Assembly (NCBI GenBank): GCA_022641835.1
Contig: CP048716.1
Span: forward strand, 1,054,001 to 1,118,000
DNA: 64,000 nt
From: Petasospora fabianii
Lineage: Eukaryota; Ascomycota; Saccharomycetes; Phaffomycetales; Wickerhamomycetaceae
Reading direction: 5' to 3'
Both the position numbers and the translations under genes were made by a program. Numbering within the stretch: the first letter of the stretch is position 1; each line of letters begins with the position of its first letter. The notes under the pieces were generated by a model, which had not been told where the DNA came from, made no database searches, and saw only the letters and a program-made list of their open reading frames with translations. Of this stretch, positions 7,139 through 17,225 are shown in pieces.

Positions 7139-8998
7139 TCACTCCTCATCAAGAGTAGAATAATTCTTCTTAGATAACTTTGATCTCAAAGTTTTACCAT
7201 AGAAATAAAACCCGAATGGAATCAAAACCATAGCAGTAGAGATAAAAGCTAATAACCAAGAAGCCCAATTCAAACCAAGTTTTCTATACATCTGTGGTGT
7301 AAATAATGGGAAAGCAGCACCACCAGCAGATCTTAAGAAAACCTTGGTAGCAAGAGCAGAAGAGGCATAAACTGCATAACAATCAATGATATAGTTATTG
7401 ATTGAGTAATAAATCAAAACCATACCATAACCGAAAGCAAGGCCCGAAGAAGCTGGACCAACCCAAATGATATGCTTATATGAAGTAGCACCAAGGATCC
7501 AAAGGGCAATAGCTGCAAATGGAGCACCAATCATAGCACCAACAAGACGATCTTCAGGAGTTGGTTTTCTGCGTTTTGTCATTGCAACATACTTCTTTTC
7601 ACAAATTGGAGTAGTGACAAGAGCAAGACAAGCACCGATAAGGATTGGAATAAGCATTAATCCAATGTATGCATCATTGTAACCATAAAGTTCTTCAAAG
7701 ATGACTGGATAAGCAAAGAAGAAGGCATATAACAGAGCATAGATCAAACAGACATAGAAACACATAAGATCTAATACTGGTTCAGTCACTGCAAAGTAAA
7801 GAGGTCTAACAAGACAAGACATAACAAGTTCTTTCAAAGACATACCTTGAGCTTCTTGTTCAGTCATAATCTTTGGATTACCAGTTTCTTTTCTTAATCT
7901 CTTAGCTCTTTTCTTTAAGATAACCGGTGCATAAGTCTCTGGAACCAAAGTTGATGTGATCCACATTAATCCTGCAAATGCCAAGTTAACCCAGAAGATG
8001 AGATCAAGTCTCTCAGTCTTAATGTTAATCCAACCACAAATCAAAGGACCAAAGACAGGACCACAATATGGAGCAAATGCAAAATAAGCAATAGCTTCAC
8101 CTCTAGTCTCAGTTGGGAACATATCAGCAATGGAACCACCAACTAATGAAAGACCTGAAGATGCCCAAACACCACAAAGGAATCTGCAAACTAATAAAGT
8201 ACCAATGTTCTTAGCAACTGCACAAGGGATGTTAAATATCACATAAAGGAAAAGTGATATGAAATAAACTGGTTGTCTACCAATCTGTTCAGATAATGGA
8301 GACCAAAGTAATGGACCCACAGAGAAACCTAGGACCATAAGGGAACAAGTCAATGTAGACACTTCTGTTGAAACATGATACTTATCATTGATAAGTCCAA
8401 GACCACCAGTAACACATGAAGAACCGAAAGCAACTGCAATGACAAGGATAGATAAGTTAATTGTATAAACCCATCTAAGCCAAGTTGGCCAATTATGTGG
8501 ATTATCTGGATCATTAGTGATGAAAGTGACAAATTCAATCTCTGGATCTAATTCTGGTTCTGTATTCTTTTCATTATTTGCAGTTGCAGATGAATCATCA
8601 TCACCATTATAACGATTAGTATCATCACCACCAATGGAAGAATCTCTATTTGTACGAGTTCTTGTTAATTGAGCAGTTCTTGATTGAGATCTACCCATTT
8701 CTTGTAAAGTTGCCACTGGAACAAGACCTGTCGGTGTCTCTAAAGTGTACTCTTCTGGGAATATAGCATTCTTAACATTTTGTGGAGCATTAACATCAGG
8801 AATTGGTGGTTCACTTTGAACACCCATCTCTTGAAGAGATTTAGCAGTCTCAGTTGGAACTAAACGAACATTATTTGATGTTGTTGTTCTTGATAATTGA
8901 GCTGATAACTCTGATTGAGCATCTTGATTATCGGGCACATATGCCTGAGGATTATTGTGTAAATCGTAAGAGTTGATAGACTCTTCGTCTGAATGCAT
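7139..8998 (-). CDS. MFS drug:H+ antiporter-like (DHA1) transporter, polyamine/drug type
   Basis: A 619-residue protein with an ATG start (MHSDEESINSYD). A hydrophilic N-terminus of about 180 residues, rich in S/T/N/Q, precedes about 12 membrane segments. The family mark DPDNPHNWPTWLRW sits just before segment 1 and is typical of the fungal Tpo/Flr/Mdr1 branch. Motif A is seen as GPLLWSPLSEQIGRQPVYF. Segments 4-5 contain LVCRFLCGVWASSGLSLVGG and the antiporter-type AYFAFAPYCGPVFGPLICGW, with the conserved proline-glycine pattern of motif C. A cytoplasmic loop between segments 6 and 7 (KKRAKRLRKETGNPK) is basic. The likely location is the plasma membrane and the likely role proton-coupled export of polyamines or drugs; the substrate cannot be read from the sequence. 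The 5' leader is rich in CA/CAC repeats. Confidence 0.85.
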   Translation of the reverse strand: MHSDEESINSYDLHNNPQAYVPDNQDAQSELSAQLSRTTTSNNVRLVPTETAKSLQEMGVQSEPPIPDVNAPQNVKNAIFPEEYTLETPTGLVPVATLQEMGRSQSRTAQLTRTRTNRDSSIGGDDTNRYNGDDDSSATANNEKNTEPELDPEIEFVTFITNDPDNPHNWPTWLRWVYTINLSILVIAVAFGSSCVTGGLGLINDKYHVSTEVSTLTCSLMVLGFSVGPLLWSPLSEQIGRQPVYFISLFLYVIFNIPCAVAKNIGTLLVCRFLCGVWASSGLSLVGGSIADMFPTETRGEAIAYFAFAPYCGPVFGPLICGWINIKTERLDLIFWVNLAFAGLMWITSTLVPETYAPVILKKRAKRLRKETGNPKIMTEQEAQGMSLKELVMSCLVRPLYFAVTEPVLDLMCFYVCLIYALLYAFFFAYPVIFEELYGYNDAYIGLMLIPILIGACLALVTTPICEKKYVAMTKRRKPTPEDRLVGAMIGAPFAAIALWILGATSYKHIIWVGPASSGLAFGYGMVLIYYSINNYIIDCYAVYASSALATKVFLRSAGGAAFPLFTPQMYRKLGLNWASWLLAFISTAMVLIPFGFYFYGKTLRSKLSKKNYSTLDEE

Positions 8999-9960
8999 TG
9001 TGTGGTGTGTTGTGTGGTGTGTTCGGGTGTAGTGGTGTGTTGTGTGTAGCCTATGTGTAGTCTGTCTATATGACCAAACACAATCAATGAATCAAACAGC
9101 GCAAACTAAAAGAGACCAAAATAAAACATTATGGGAATACAGTGACCTTTATATATTCATAAACATCAATTTTTAAAATGTGCATCAGCCGCAGATGTAG
9201 TTGCATATAACTTGAGACTGAACTTATCACGCGGGTTAAAGGTTCCAGCAAAGAAAAAAAAAAAGAAAAAAAAAAACATCGCTTGCGCCATATGGCAGCA
9301 ATCTGACAGTGGAGGGAGATATAGCGCGGCGGTGTTATATGAGACATTGATTAAATGATAGTGAGTATGTGTTTATTATACTATTATATATCATCATAGG
9401 TGTGTCTATATATCAGTCTGTGTATATCAGTCTGACCAAGTGACTCACATAACCCTGTTCTAGGCCCTGTTAAGCACCCTTAGACAATAGCTGTCGCGCG
9501 TGTCCGGGGAGCGCTAGCGCGGGAATTGATTATTTATTTATATATATATTGATTTATATATATATATATATATTGATTTATATATATATATATATATTAA
9601 ATATATATATTTACATATTGATTTAAGCATTCATATATGGATATATAGGGGATAATGAATATATAGGGGATCATGGATATATACATGCGTTTATTCCGTT
9701 AAAGTAGGATATATAACTATAAAACACCCTCAATTGGAAGTCAATCACGGGGTCTACCTTTCCCGTACAGCCGTTCGTTTGCGATATATTTCGCGCGCGC
9801 CGCGGATGTAATTTCCGGTCACCTCTATATATCTTTCTCTATCTCTATATATCTATATATCTATATATCTCTATCGATATATCTGTCTATCTATATAGAT
9901 CAAATATACCTATATAGATTTATTCTACATAACTGAACATATAAAACAAATAACATAACA
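8999..9960. other. Long low-complexity spacer upstream of the MFS gene
   Basis: No gene is seen. The first 60 bases are (GT)-rich on the plus strand, with GTGTTCGGGT near 9025 resembling a Rap1-type ACACCCGAACACA on the other strand. An A-tract with few G interruptions lies at about 9250-9277. At 9531-9611 blocks of (TA)n ending TTGATT repeat about three times. At 9820-9905 there are CTATATAT/CTATCTAT repeats. Between the AT blocks lie short CG-rich islands (for example CGCGCGCGCCGCGG near 9793). Confidence 0.5.
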
Positions 9961-10425
9961 TTACTGTATAAGATCCTTATGATCGCGCTTAAAGGCATCA
10001 AGTTCCTTTTGAAGACCCTGAATATACTTAATTAAATCCTTTCTAGAAATCTTTAATTCTTGTTTCTTCTCCAAATCATTCATCTCTGATAATTCAATTC
10101 CATCCAATCTAATAAGTTCTTTTAATAACTCTTCTTGGAAATAATTAAATTTGTACTGTTTATCATCAGCCTTAAGTGTTTCAAACTCTTCAATATAAGA
10201 TCTAATACCTTTCTCCAATTTAGTTCTTACACTTTCTTCACATTCTTTCAATTGTAATTGAACTTGTTCAACAAATGATAGTTTTGGTTTGGACTTTGAC
10301 TTTGACTTATCCTTCTTATCCTTCTTGATATGTGTCTTTGATCCACGCTTTAACAACAATATTGTTGAAATCACCAATAACGCAGAAACACCAACTCCAA
10401 GTACAGTATAATCGTAGTCAACCAT
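9961..10425 (-). CDS. SNL1: ER-membrane BAG-domain Hsp70 co-chaperone (Snl1-like)
   Basis: A 154-residue protein. Residues about 6-26 (YTVLGVGVSALLVISTILLL) form one N-terminal membrane anchor, followed by a very basic stretch (KKDKKDKSKSKSKPK) and a C-terminal three-helix BAG domain. YKFNYFQEELLKELIRLDGIE corresponds to the NYCNEMLLKLLIELDSIDL segment of S. cerevisiae Snl1, with a matching length (159 residues there). Snl1 binds Hsp70 as a nucleotide-exchange factor at the ER and nuclear envelope and has been linked to ribosomes and nuclear-pore integrity. In S. cerevisiae SNL1 is adjacent to VID28, as here, which supports the assignment. Confidence 0.88.
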   Translation of the reverse strand: MVDYDYTVLGVGVSALLVISTILLLKRGSKTHIKKDKKDKSKSKSKPKLSFVEQVQLQLKECEESVRTKLEKGIRSYIEEFETLKADDKQYKFNYFQEELLKELIRLDGIELSEMNDLEKKQELKISRKDLIKYIQGLQKELDAFKRDHKDLIQ

Positions 10426-10634
10426 ATTGTGAGTATTCAGTTCAAGAGGGAAGCAATCAAACGTATGAAGGAATATAGACTACTACTAATAGAGACATGC
10501 TACACCATCGGCCACTTTTTCCGACTGTTTTTTCAATGTGGAAGAAATGAGATGGGCCACGACCTACATAGACTCTTAGCGTCTTCTATAAACTCATCTA
10601 AAGTCATGAACAATACATTTAGTAAAACACCAGC

Positions 10635-13169
10635 TTAAAATCTTATAGCGGACCCGCGGTTAGCAGAGTTGAGATTAGATACTGCAACTTTTAATCTCTC
10701 TTTCAAATCAAGATTATCAACAGAACGTGATAATGATCCCAAGACATCTAAGAATCCCATTTCTGTTAATTTAGAAACACGATCATCAACACCATGTCCA
10801 ATTGTGTTTCTTCCCGAAGCTCTATTTCTTAATGCTCTCAAATCTCTTAAACGATTAGATCCTGAGATACGTTCACCAACAACATCATTATCATCACCTG
10901 TATCAGCATCAACATCTGCATCAGCATCAACATCAACATTAGCATCCGAATTGTCTTCAACTTCAACATCAGAACGTAATCCAAATACATGTGCCCTTTC
11001 ACCAGATCTTTGTTGAATGTTATCAACCCAAGTCAAATTAATAATCACCCAAACACATGCCAATCTAATACTATTACTTTGACAATTAATCAAAAGATCC
11101 TTAATGTGTAACATCAATCTTCGATTTCTCACAATCAAATCTCTTAAATCCTCGGAAGTGGCACTGATATGAACAACAATGTAAACAATACTTTCAAGCA
11201 TATCTTCATTCTTAGAATCATGCATAGAGTTATCCTCCATCTTACCCAATAAGAAATTTAACCAACTTTGTCTCTTATCCTCATCTGTTGATTTCTCCTT
11301 ATTGAAGAAATTCAATAGTTGTCTCACATGTAAATCTGAACTAGTTGATAAGTTTCTCAAAACGTTAAATGACATCTCCTGGACATCATGACTTGGATGA
11401 TCACATAATTCAACAAGTCTATCAAGACCAACAGGACCCATATATCTTTCACGAGCATCAACTTTCTCATTATAAATGATATGACGGAAAACCCAAAGAG
11501 AATTGAGAAGAATGTTAACATTTTCAGTATTGTGCAACAATGCAGCAATCGAATCAACAAGACCACCATTAATCAAAGCTTTTCTTAATGGACTGAAATC
11601 AAGAACAACATTTGAGATGATGGCAAGTGTCACTGTTTTCAACAACAATTCATTTTGTAAAAGAGCAGAATTGTTAACAAAGGCATTAACAAGATCTTGT
11701 TCTGGTATAGCAATAGTTTCAAGTAGAAATGTTATAGTTTGAGTCTCTTTAAGATGTGTACGTAATGTAGCAACACTTCTGGATAATGAACGAAGTAAAT
11801 TGCATGCAGATGCAGCCAAATGATTTGAAGTTAAGAGAAGATCATCATCAATGGACCCTGGTGATTCAAGATATTGTTTCAATTGTGTAGTATGTAACTC
11901 GAGAACTTTCTCAATTGCATGAATCATATCATCTGAGAGGATTGCTGTTCTGTTGGATTCCTTGACTGCAGTTAAAGAACTCAAGATCAAGAACACAGAT
12001 CCCATGTTATCAAGTTTGGCTAAAGCCAAGTTGTCAAGTGGAGTCTTAGCAATCTTATTAACCATTTCACAAAATTTGGATATGACACTGCAATTGAGTA
12101 AGAAGTCATTAACAAAGTCAAAATTTAGAGACAATTTGGATAAAATGTCCAATGGGTTAAACTTTCTCGAGATGTTCAATTGTGATCGATAAACAACAAT
12201 GTCGGTTGGATCATCAACTTGGATCAATTGAAGAAGATATGGTAATAACTTTTGAACATTAATGTTCTTCTGATGTGAACTCAAATCAGAATTGAAAGAA
12301 TAGTTAACCAAGACACTAACAGCTGCTAACTTAAGTTCTGGGTTTGAAGTCTTTAGCAAAGAGCTAATGACAAAATAATGATCTTTACCCAAGACAGAAT
12401 CAACTTTTAGACCACTGAGTCTAAGATCTGAATCAGAATCATATGCAAGAAGATGTGCCATGGAGAACAACATTGGTGCAGTGAACTTGGGGAACAAGAG
12501 CATCTTTGGTGGTTGTGGAACGTAAACGTTATCAAAGCATTCGGTATAGATTTTACCCCTAGGATATGAAACCAATAGGGAGTCAAGTGCCTTTTGAAGA
12601 GATATATCCAAGATATTCAAAGTTGGTGGAATCAGATTCTTCATATCTGAAGAATTGAGATGTGGTATGAGACTAAAGATACTCAATAGTACTTTAGACT
12701 GCTTAGTGATCCATACTTGATCCGATTCTAACGCTTGACTAAGACGTTCAAATACCAAGTGATTGAAGAGAATACCATCTGATGACATCAAATCAAGATT
12801 GAAATCCTTTCTAGTAGATAAGATATTGGATAAGATGTCAAGAACACTCACCAAGATGGCATCATCATCTTTAAACTTGTTTGCCACACGGATAAGCGCC
12901 GTGAAGAAGTTATACTGACTCACAAGCGGCGGCAAAGCTTCTGGAAGACGTGACAAGGAGTAAAAGATGATAAGAAGATTCTGTAATGTTGTTGATCCAT
13001 CACGAGAGCCCGATACAAGTTGATCAAGTAGAATGAATAGAGTGTCCATGCTTGAAGACTTGAGTAAAGCGAGTTTCTCCTCTTCATCACCAATAATCGA
13101 GAGCCGTAGCTCTTTCAACGTATTATGAAGAGCCTGATCCGTAGAGACATCAACTTGAACCATGGTCAT
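10635..13169 (-). CDS. VID28: Armadillo-repeat subunit of the GID ubiquitin ligase (Vid28/Gid5, ARMC8 family)
   Basis: An 844-residue helical-repeat protein; a second in-frame ATG two codons later is equally possible. ARM-type helices fill the chain, with the best blocks at NSLWVFRHIIYNEKVDARER, DVQEMSFNVLRNLS and, near the end, ACVWVIINLTWVDN followed by an ER..G..D.L..L pattern that mirrors the ARMC8 C-terminus. In the GID/CTLH E3 complex this subunit connects the degron receptor Gid4 to the scaffold that destroys gluconeogenic enzymes after glucose return. A low-complexity acidic insert (repeated VDVDADADVDADTGD, about residues 750-780) splits the last ARM repeats. In S. cerevisiae the gene lies next to SNL1, and here the two are also neighbours. 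Confidence 0.85.
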   Translation of the reverse strand: MTMVQVDVSTDQALHNTLKELRLSIIGDEEEKLALLKSSSMDTLFILLDQLVSGSRDGSTTLQNLLIIFYSLSRLPEALPPLVSQYNFFTALIRVANKFKDDDAILVSVLDILSNILSTRKDFNLDLMSSDGILFNHLVFERLSQALESDQVWITKQSKVLLSIFSLIPHLNSSDMKNLIPPTLNILDISLQKALDSLLVSYPRGKIYTECFDNVYVPQPPKMLLFPKFTAPMLFSMAHLLAYDSDSDLRLSGLKVDSVLGKDHYFVISSLLKTSNPELKLAAVSVLVNYSFNSDLSSHQKNINVQKLLPYLLQLIQVDDPTDIVVYRSQLNISRKFNPLDILSKLSLNFDFVNDFLLNCSVISKFCEMVNKIAKTPLDNLALAKLDNMGSVFLILSSLTAVKESNRTAILSDDMIHAIEKVLELHTTQLKQYLESPGSIDDDLLLTSNHLAASACNLLRSLSRSVATLRTHLKETQTITFLLETIAIPEQDLVNAFVNNSALLQNELLLKTVTLAIISNVVLDFSPLRKALINGGLVDSIAALLHNTENVNILLNSLWVFRHIIYNEKVDARERYMGPVGLDRLVELCDHPSHDVQEMSFNVLRNLSTSSDLHVRQLLNFFNKEKSTDEDKRQSWLNFLLGKMEDNSMHDSKNEDMLESIVYIVVHISATSEDLRDLIVRNRRLMLHIKDLLINCQSNSIRLACVWVIINLTWVDNIQQRSGERAHVFGLRSDVEVEDNSDANVDVDADADVDADTGDDNDVVGERISGSNRLRDLRALRNRASGRNTIGHGVDDRVSKLTEMGFLDVLGSLSRSVDNLDLKERLKVAVSNLNSANRGSAIRF

Positions 13170-13632
13170 ATTTATCAGTAGTCCTAATCCCTGGCTCTTG
13201 CGCTTGTGCGCTGTTATGTTGTTATGTTGTTAAGTTCAAAGAGATTAGCCGCCCACCCTTTTGGTTTCCCTCTGTTGTGTGTCTGTCTCTCCACACAAAA
13301 TGTGGCGCATGCCAAAGAGATGCACTAGCCACTCACAGCCAAAAGAGGAAATATTCCCCCTTATCCTTGAGCATATGTGGCGGTGCAATCTGATTACACC
13401 GAGATTATGTAAGCTACGCCATAAGAAGAAGTCTAACGACTGATCACGTGCTCTCCACAAACTGTTGTGGCGGTGCATCGTCATTTTCCCATTTTATGTG
13501 GCTAGTGTGGCTTTACGGTCTCGAGTCCCCGAATCACATACTACGGAAACTTTTCACAATCTTGACGATGTCTTCTTGAACTTCTCCCGAGGTGATCTCG
13601 ATCCCTAAACACCAGAAGTTATACACTCAACC
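13170..13632 (+). promoter_or_regulatory. MET10 promoter with a cluster of Met31/32-like and Cbf1-like sites
   Basis: Five copies of TGTGGC lie on the plus strand: 13301-13306, 13376-13381, 13466-13471, 13497-13502 and 13506-13511. The second and third are extended to GTGGCGGTGCA. A Cbf1-type TCACGTG lies at 13444-13450, 16 bp from the third copy. The TGTGGC core is that of the Met31/Met32 element (AAACTGTGGC), and Cbf1 plus Met31/32 recruit Met4 on sulfur genes. A three-codon upstream reading frame (ATG TCT TCT TGA) lies at 13568-13579. The region is shared with the divergent VID28. Confidence 0.65.
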
Positions 13633-16600
13633 ATGGGTATCTCCCTTACTGAGTCGGTTAACAGTGCCTCGCCAGCTGTCACAAGCTTGGCTAGTGCCTC
13701 CATTGTCCAGCCATTCGGTCTTCCAAAGGACCCACACTCACTTAAGGGTACCTCTTACACTACCCCAGTTACCCTTGTTTCCTCTGCTATCTACGCTGCT
13801 CTCCCACGTATCTTCACTTATAACTCCATCGGTGAAGAGAACGCTCTTAACGGTACTTTGAAACTCTGGTCCTCTCTTCATAGAAAGAATGGTGAAGATG
13901 TCGTCCCACAGGTTTCTAACTTTGAGGTTAGAGCTGGTGCTTCTAGTGCCATCTTGGGTTACTTGTCTTCCAACAAGGACGCTGAGACCATTCCAGTTGT
14001 CACTTCCGGTTCCTCTTTGCCATACTTTGAGCCAACTTTGAAAGCTGGTGATTCTTCCAAGTCTCTCTCCTTCCAGGTCTCCGCTTTGGACTATGACAAC
14101 GAGTCAAGTGCCTTGGTCTCAAACTATGTTACTCCACTTAACTTTGCCAACGCCTTGAACTTTGCCGTCTTCACTCCTTTGTCCGCTGAGGAGGCTCAGC
14201 ACATCGCTATCTTGTCCTTGGCTTACTCTTCTGTTCAGTCCTCTTTGAACTTGTACGATGGTCCTTCTTACATCAGAGACTCCCTCAAAGTTAACAACGT
14301 CCTCGACCAGGATGCCTTGGCTGCTGCTTACCGTCAACTTAAGGCTTCTGCCTCCGGCTGGAGTCAAATCCCAATCGCAAAGAGACCATCTGCTGCCTTG
14401 TCCGCTTTGAACGGTATCTTGGGTACTCACTACAAACCATTCGAATACTTTGGTGCTGCTGATGCCACCAACGTCTTTGTTGTTTACGGTTCTGTCGAAT
14501 CTGAGTTGTACTCCAAGAAGGTTGTTGAGCTCTCCAATGAGTTCAACTTGAAAATTGGTGTCATCGCTGTCAGAATCCCATTGCCATTCGACTCTGAGTC
14601 CTTTGTCGCTGCTATTCCAAAGACTACCCAATCTTTGACAGTCATTGGTCAGTCTCTTGACAACAAATCTTCTATTTTGAAGTCCAATGTTAACGCTACT
14701 GTCTTCTTGAACGGTCTCGCTAAGCAGATTAAGGTCTCGGAGTTCATTTATTCCCCAACTTTTGTCTGGTCTGCCGTTGCCGTTCATCAGATTGTTAACT
14801 CCTTCGTTGTTATTCCAGAGTCTACCGTCACTAAGCAAGTCGAGGTTGAGTCTGATTCTGCTCTTGGTGACTCCATCTTCTGGTCTTTGGACAACAGCAA
14901 GTACATCGACGTTGCTTCAAGAGTTGCTCACGCTTACTCTTTGGATGCTAACGTTCAGCTCAAGTTCAAGTCAAAGTTCGATAACGAGGTTGCTGGTGGT
15001 ATCTACCAGGCTCAGATCTCTGCTGCTTCCAAATCTGCCACATCTGGTGCCGTTGATGCCGCTGATGTCATTGTCGTTGATGACAAGACCATCCTCCAGA
15101 ACTTTAACGTTGTCAAGACTGTCAAGTCTAACGGTGTTATCATCTTGGCTCAGTCTGACTTGCCACAGGATTTGAAGGAGTTTGCTGAGGGTTTGCCAAT
15201 TGGCTTCCGTCGTAACATCGCCAAGAACGGTTCTAAGCTTGTCGTTATTGACTTGTCTACTATTGGTGAGTTGGAAGCTGCCAAGGGCCGTACTGGATTG
15301 ATCGCTATCCAGTCCGTCTTCTGGAAGTACTCTGCTCCATCTCTTTCCCTTAACGACATCGTTAGAAGAGTTCATCAGTCTTCTGGTTCTGACATTGAAT
15401 TGTTGGCTGCTGTCGTCACTTCTATTGTTGAGGAGACTGTCTTCGCCAAGGGTGTCAAGGAGATTGAAATCGATTCCAAGTGGGCTGAATTGCCATTGGA
15501 GGAGAATGAAATTTCCTTGCCAGTCTTCCCAACTGAGTCTTCCTTCGTCGCCAACCCAAGATCTGTTCCAGAACCTGAAACTACTCAGGTTTCCTCTTAC
15601 GTTGACACTGTCAAGAAGTTCGCCTTCAAGGAGTCCTTCAACACTGTTAACAACTTGAGACCAGACTTGCCAGTCCGTAACTTTATTGTTAAGGTCCAGG
15701 AGAACCGTCGTGTTACCCCAGCTGACTACTCCAGAAACATTTTCCACATTGAGTTTGACATTACTGGTACTGGTTTGACTTATGACATCGGTGAGGCTCT
15801 TGGTGTTCACGGTCGTAATGACCCTGAGGAGGTTTCCAGATTCATTGAGCTTTATGGTTTGGATCCAAACACCCTTGTTCAGGTTCCTAACAAGGACAAC
15901 AATGACTTGATTGAGACCAGAACCGTCTTCCAGGCCTTCACTGATAACTTGGATTTGCTCGGTAAGCCAGCCAAGAGATTCTACGAATCTCTTGCTCCAT
16001 TCGCCACTGATGAGAAGGAGAAGAAGAAGCTCGAGAGCTTGGGATCCCCTGAGGGTGCTGATGAGCTCAAGAAGTTCCAGGATGTTGAGTTCTACAGTTA
16101 CTCTGACATCTTTGAGGTCTTCCCATCTGCTAGACCATCTTTGGAGGAGTTGTTGACTTTGATCCCACCATTGAAGAGAAGAGAATACTCTATTGCTTCC
16201 TCTCAGAAGATGCATCCAAATGCTGTTCACTTGCTTATCGTTGTCGTTGATTGGACTGATGCAAGAAAGCGTAAGAGATTCGGTCAGTGTTCCAGATACT
16301 TGTCCCAGTTGGCCATCGGTTCTGAGCTTGTTGTTTCCGTTAAGCCATCTGTTATGAAGTTGCCACCACTCTCTACTCAGCCTATTGTCATGTCTGGTCT
16401 TGGTACCGGTTTGGCTCCATTCAAGGCCTTCGTTGAGGAGAAAATCTGGCAGAAACAGCAAGGTATGGAGATTGGTGAGATATTCTTGTACTTGGGTGCT
16501 AGACACAGAAAGGAGGAGTACCTCTACGGTGAGCTTTGGGAGGCTTACAAGGCTGCTGGTGTTATTACACACATTGGTGCCGCTTTCTCCAGAGATCAAC

Positions 16601-16839
16601 CAGAGAAGATTTACATTCAGGACCGTATCAGACAGACTTTGCCAGAGTTGAAGGAAGCTATCGTTAAGAAGAATGGTTCCTTCTACTTGTGTGGTCCAGT
16701 TTGGCCAGTCCCAGATGTCACTGCTGCTTTGGAGGACATTGTCGCTACTGAGGCCAAGGAGAGAGGTGTCGAGATTGACGCTGCTCACGAGGTTGAGGAG
16801 ATGAAGGAGAACTCTCGTTACATCTTGGAGGTCTACTAA
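13633..16839 (+). CDS. MET10: Assimilatory sulfite reductase (NADPH), flavoprotein alpha subunit
   Basis: A 1068-residue protein (1035 in S. cerevisiae). It passes electrons from NADPH through FAD and FMN to the siroheme beta subunit (Met5), reducing sulfite to sulfide for methionine and cysteine synthesis. The N-terminal half resembles a pyruvate-ferredoxin-oxidoreductase-like domain, as in yeast Met10. The C-terminal half is a ferredoxin-reductase module: the FAD-binding RREYSIASS at about residue 848, the NADPH-pyrophosphate loop GLGTGLAPFKAF at about 920, YLGARHRKEEYLYGELW, CGPVWPVPDV at about 1019 and the terminal aromatic in YILEVY. Strong codon bias (TCC, GTC, AAG, TTG) indicates high expression. 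It is convergent with SMC2, as in S. cerevisiae. Confidence 0.97.
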   Translation: MGISLTESVNSASPAVTSLASASIVQPFGLPKDPHSLKGTSYTTPVTLVSSAIYAALPRIFTYNSIGEENALNGTLKLWSSLHRKNGEDVVPQVSNFEVRAGASSAILGYLSSNKDAETIPVVTSGSSLPYFEPTLKAGDSSKSLSFQVSALDYDNESSALVSNYVTPLNFANALNFAVFTPLSAEEAQHIAILSLAYSSVQSSLNLYDGPSYIRDSLKVNNVLDQDALAAAYRQLKASASGWSQIPIAKRPSAALSALNGILGTHYKPFEYFGAADATNVFVVYGSVESELYSKKVVELSNEFNLKIGVIAVRIPLPFDSESFVAAIPKTTQSLTVIGQSLDNKSSILKSNVNATVFLNGLAKQIKVSEFIYSPTFVWSAVAVHQIVNSFVVIPESTVTKQVEVESDSALGDSIFWSLDNSKYIDVASRVAHAYSLDANVQLKFKSKFDNEVAGGIYQAQISAASKSATSGAVDAADVIVVDDKTILQNFNVVKTVKSNGVIILAQSDLPQDLKEFAEGLPIGFRRNIAKNGSKLVVIDLSTIGELEAAKGRTGLIAIQSVFWKYSAPSLSLNDIVRRVHQSSGSDIELLAAVVTSIVEETVFAKGVKEIEIDSKWAELPLEENEISLPVFPTESSFVANPRSVPEPETTQVSSYVDTVKKFAFKESFNTVNNLRPDLPVRNFIVKVQENRRVTPADYSRNIFHIEFDITGTGLTYDIGEALGVHGRNDPEEVSRFIELYGLDPNTLVQVPNKDNNDLIETRTVFQAFTDNLDLLGKPAKRFYESLAPFATDEKEKKKLESLGSPEGADELKKFQDVEFYSYSDIFEVFPSARPSLEELLTLIPPLKRREYSIASSQKMHPNAVHLLIVVVDWTDARKRKRFGQCSRYLSQLAIGSELVVSVKPSVMKLPPLSTQPIVMSGLGTGLAPFKAFVEEKIWQKQQGMEIGEIFLYLGARHRKEEYLYGELWEAYKAAGVITHIGAAFSRDQPEKIYIQDRIRQTLPELKEAIVKKNGSFYLCGPVWPVPDVTAALEDIVATEAKERGVEIDAAHEVEEMKENSRYILEVY

Positions 16840-17225
16840 ATGCGGACCTTTTCAATTAAATAGAGTAATGATATCGTTTCTATATTGATTCTAGCACTCT
16901 ACGTAGGTCTCCTAACCCTTTGGAATGCCTAGTGAAGTTTTCATAGAGGCAAACTGGTTCTCTTTACCGCACACTTCTGCTAACTTACCAAGGACAATGT
17001 GGTAGCTTGCCAGTTGTATGAAATGAATATAGCAATGGAATCCCTACACTGAGAAATTGTCCTTTTCTCACCATCTGCGTTACACATTGTAGCGAATGTG
17101 TCTTGAAGTCCTTAGGCTTGGGTGACACACTTTATCGACGAGATGAACCCCTACAAACATTCTACAACAGGTGCAACCAAAATAAACGTAACCAATTTAT
17201 AACCCGTATTAACAAAAAATAGTAC
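16840..17225. terminator. Convergent 3' spacer between MET10 and SMC2
   Basis: A 386-bp spacer between two facing genes. It should hold both polyadenylation regions; AT-rich stretches occur just after the MET10 stop (TTCAATTAAATAGAG) and before the SMC2 stop (AACCCGTATTAACAAAAAAT). No gene is seen. Confidence 0.35.

Noticed and set aside
9531-9611. (TA)n blocks considered as a centromere CDEII
   Set aside because: No CDEI (RTCACRTG) or CDEIII-like partner at either side; better read as simple-sequence expansion.
14971-16788. 605-codon open frame on the minus strand opposite MET10
   Set aside because: It lies wholly within a strongly codon-biased gene whose preferred codons avoid antisense stops. 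The translation has no recognisable motif, and MET10 is certain on the other strand.
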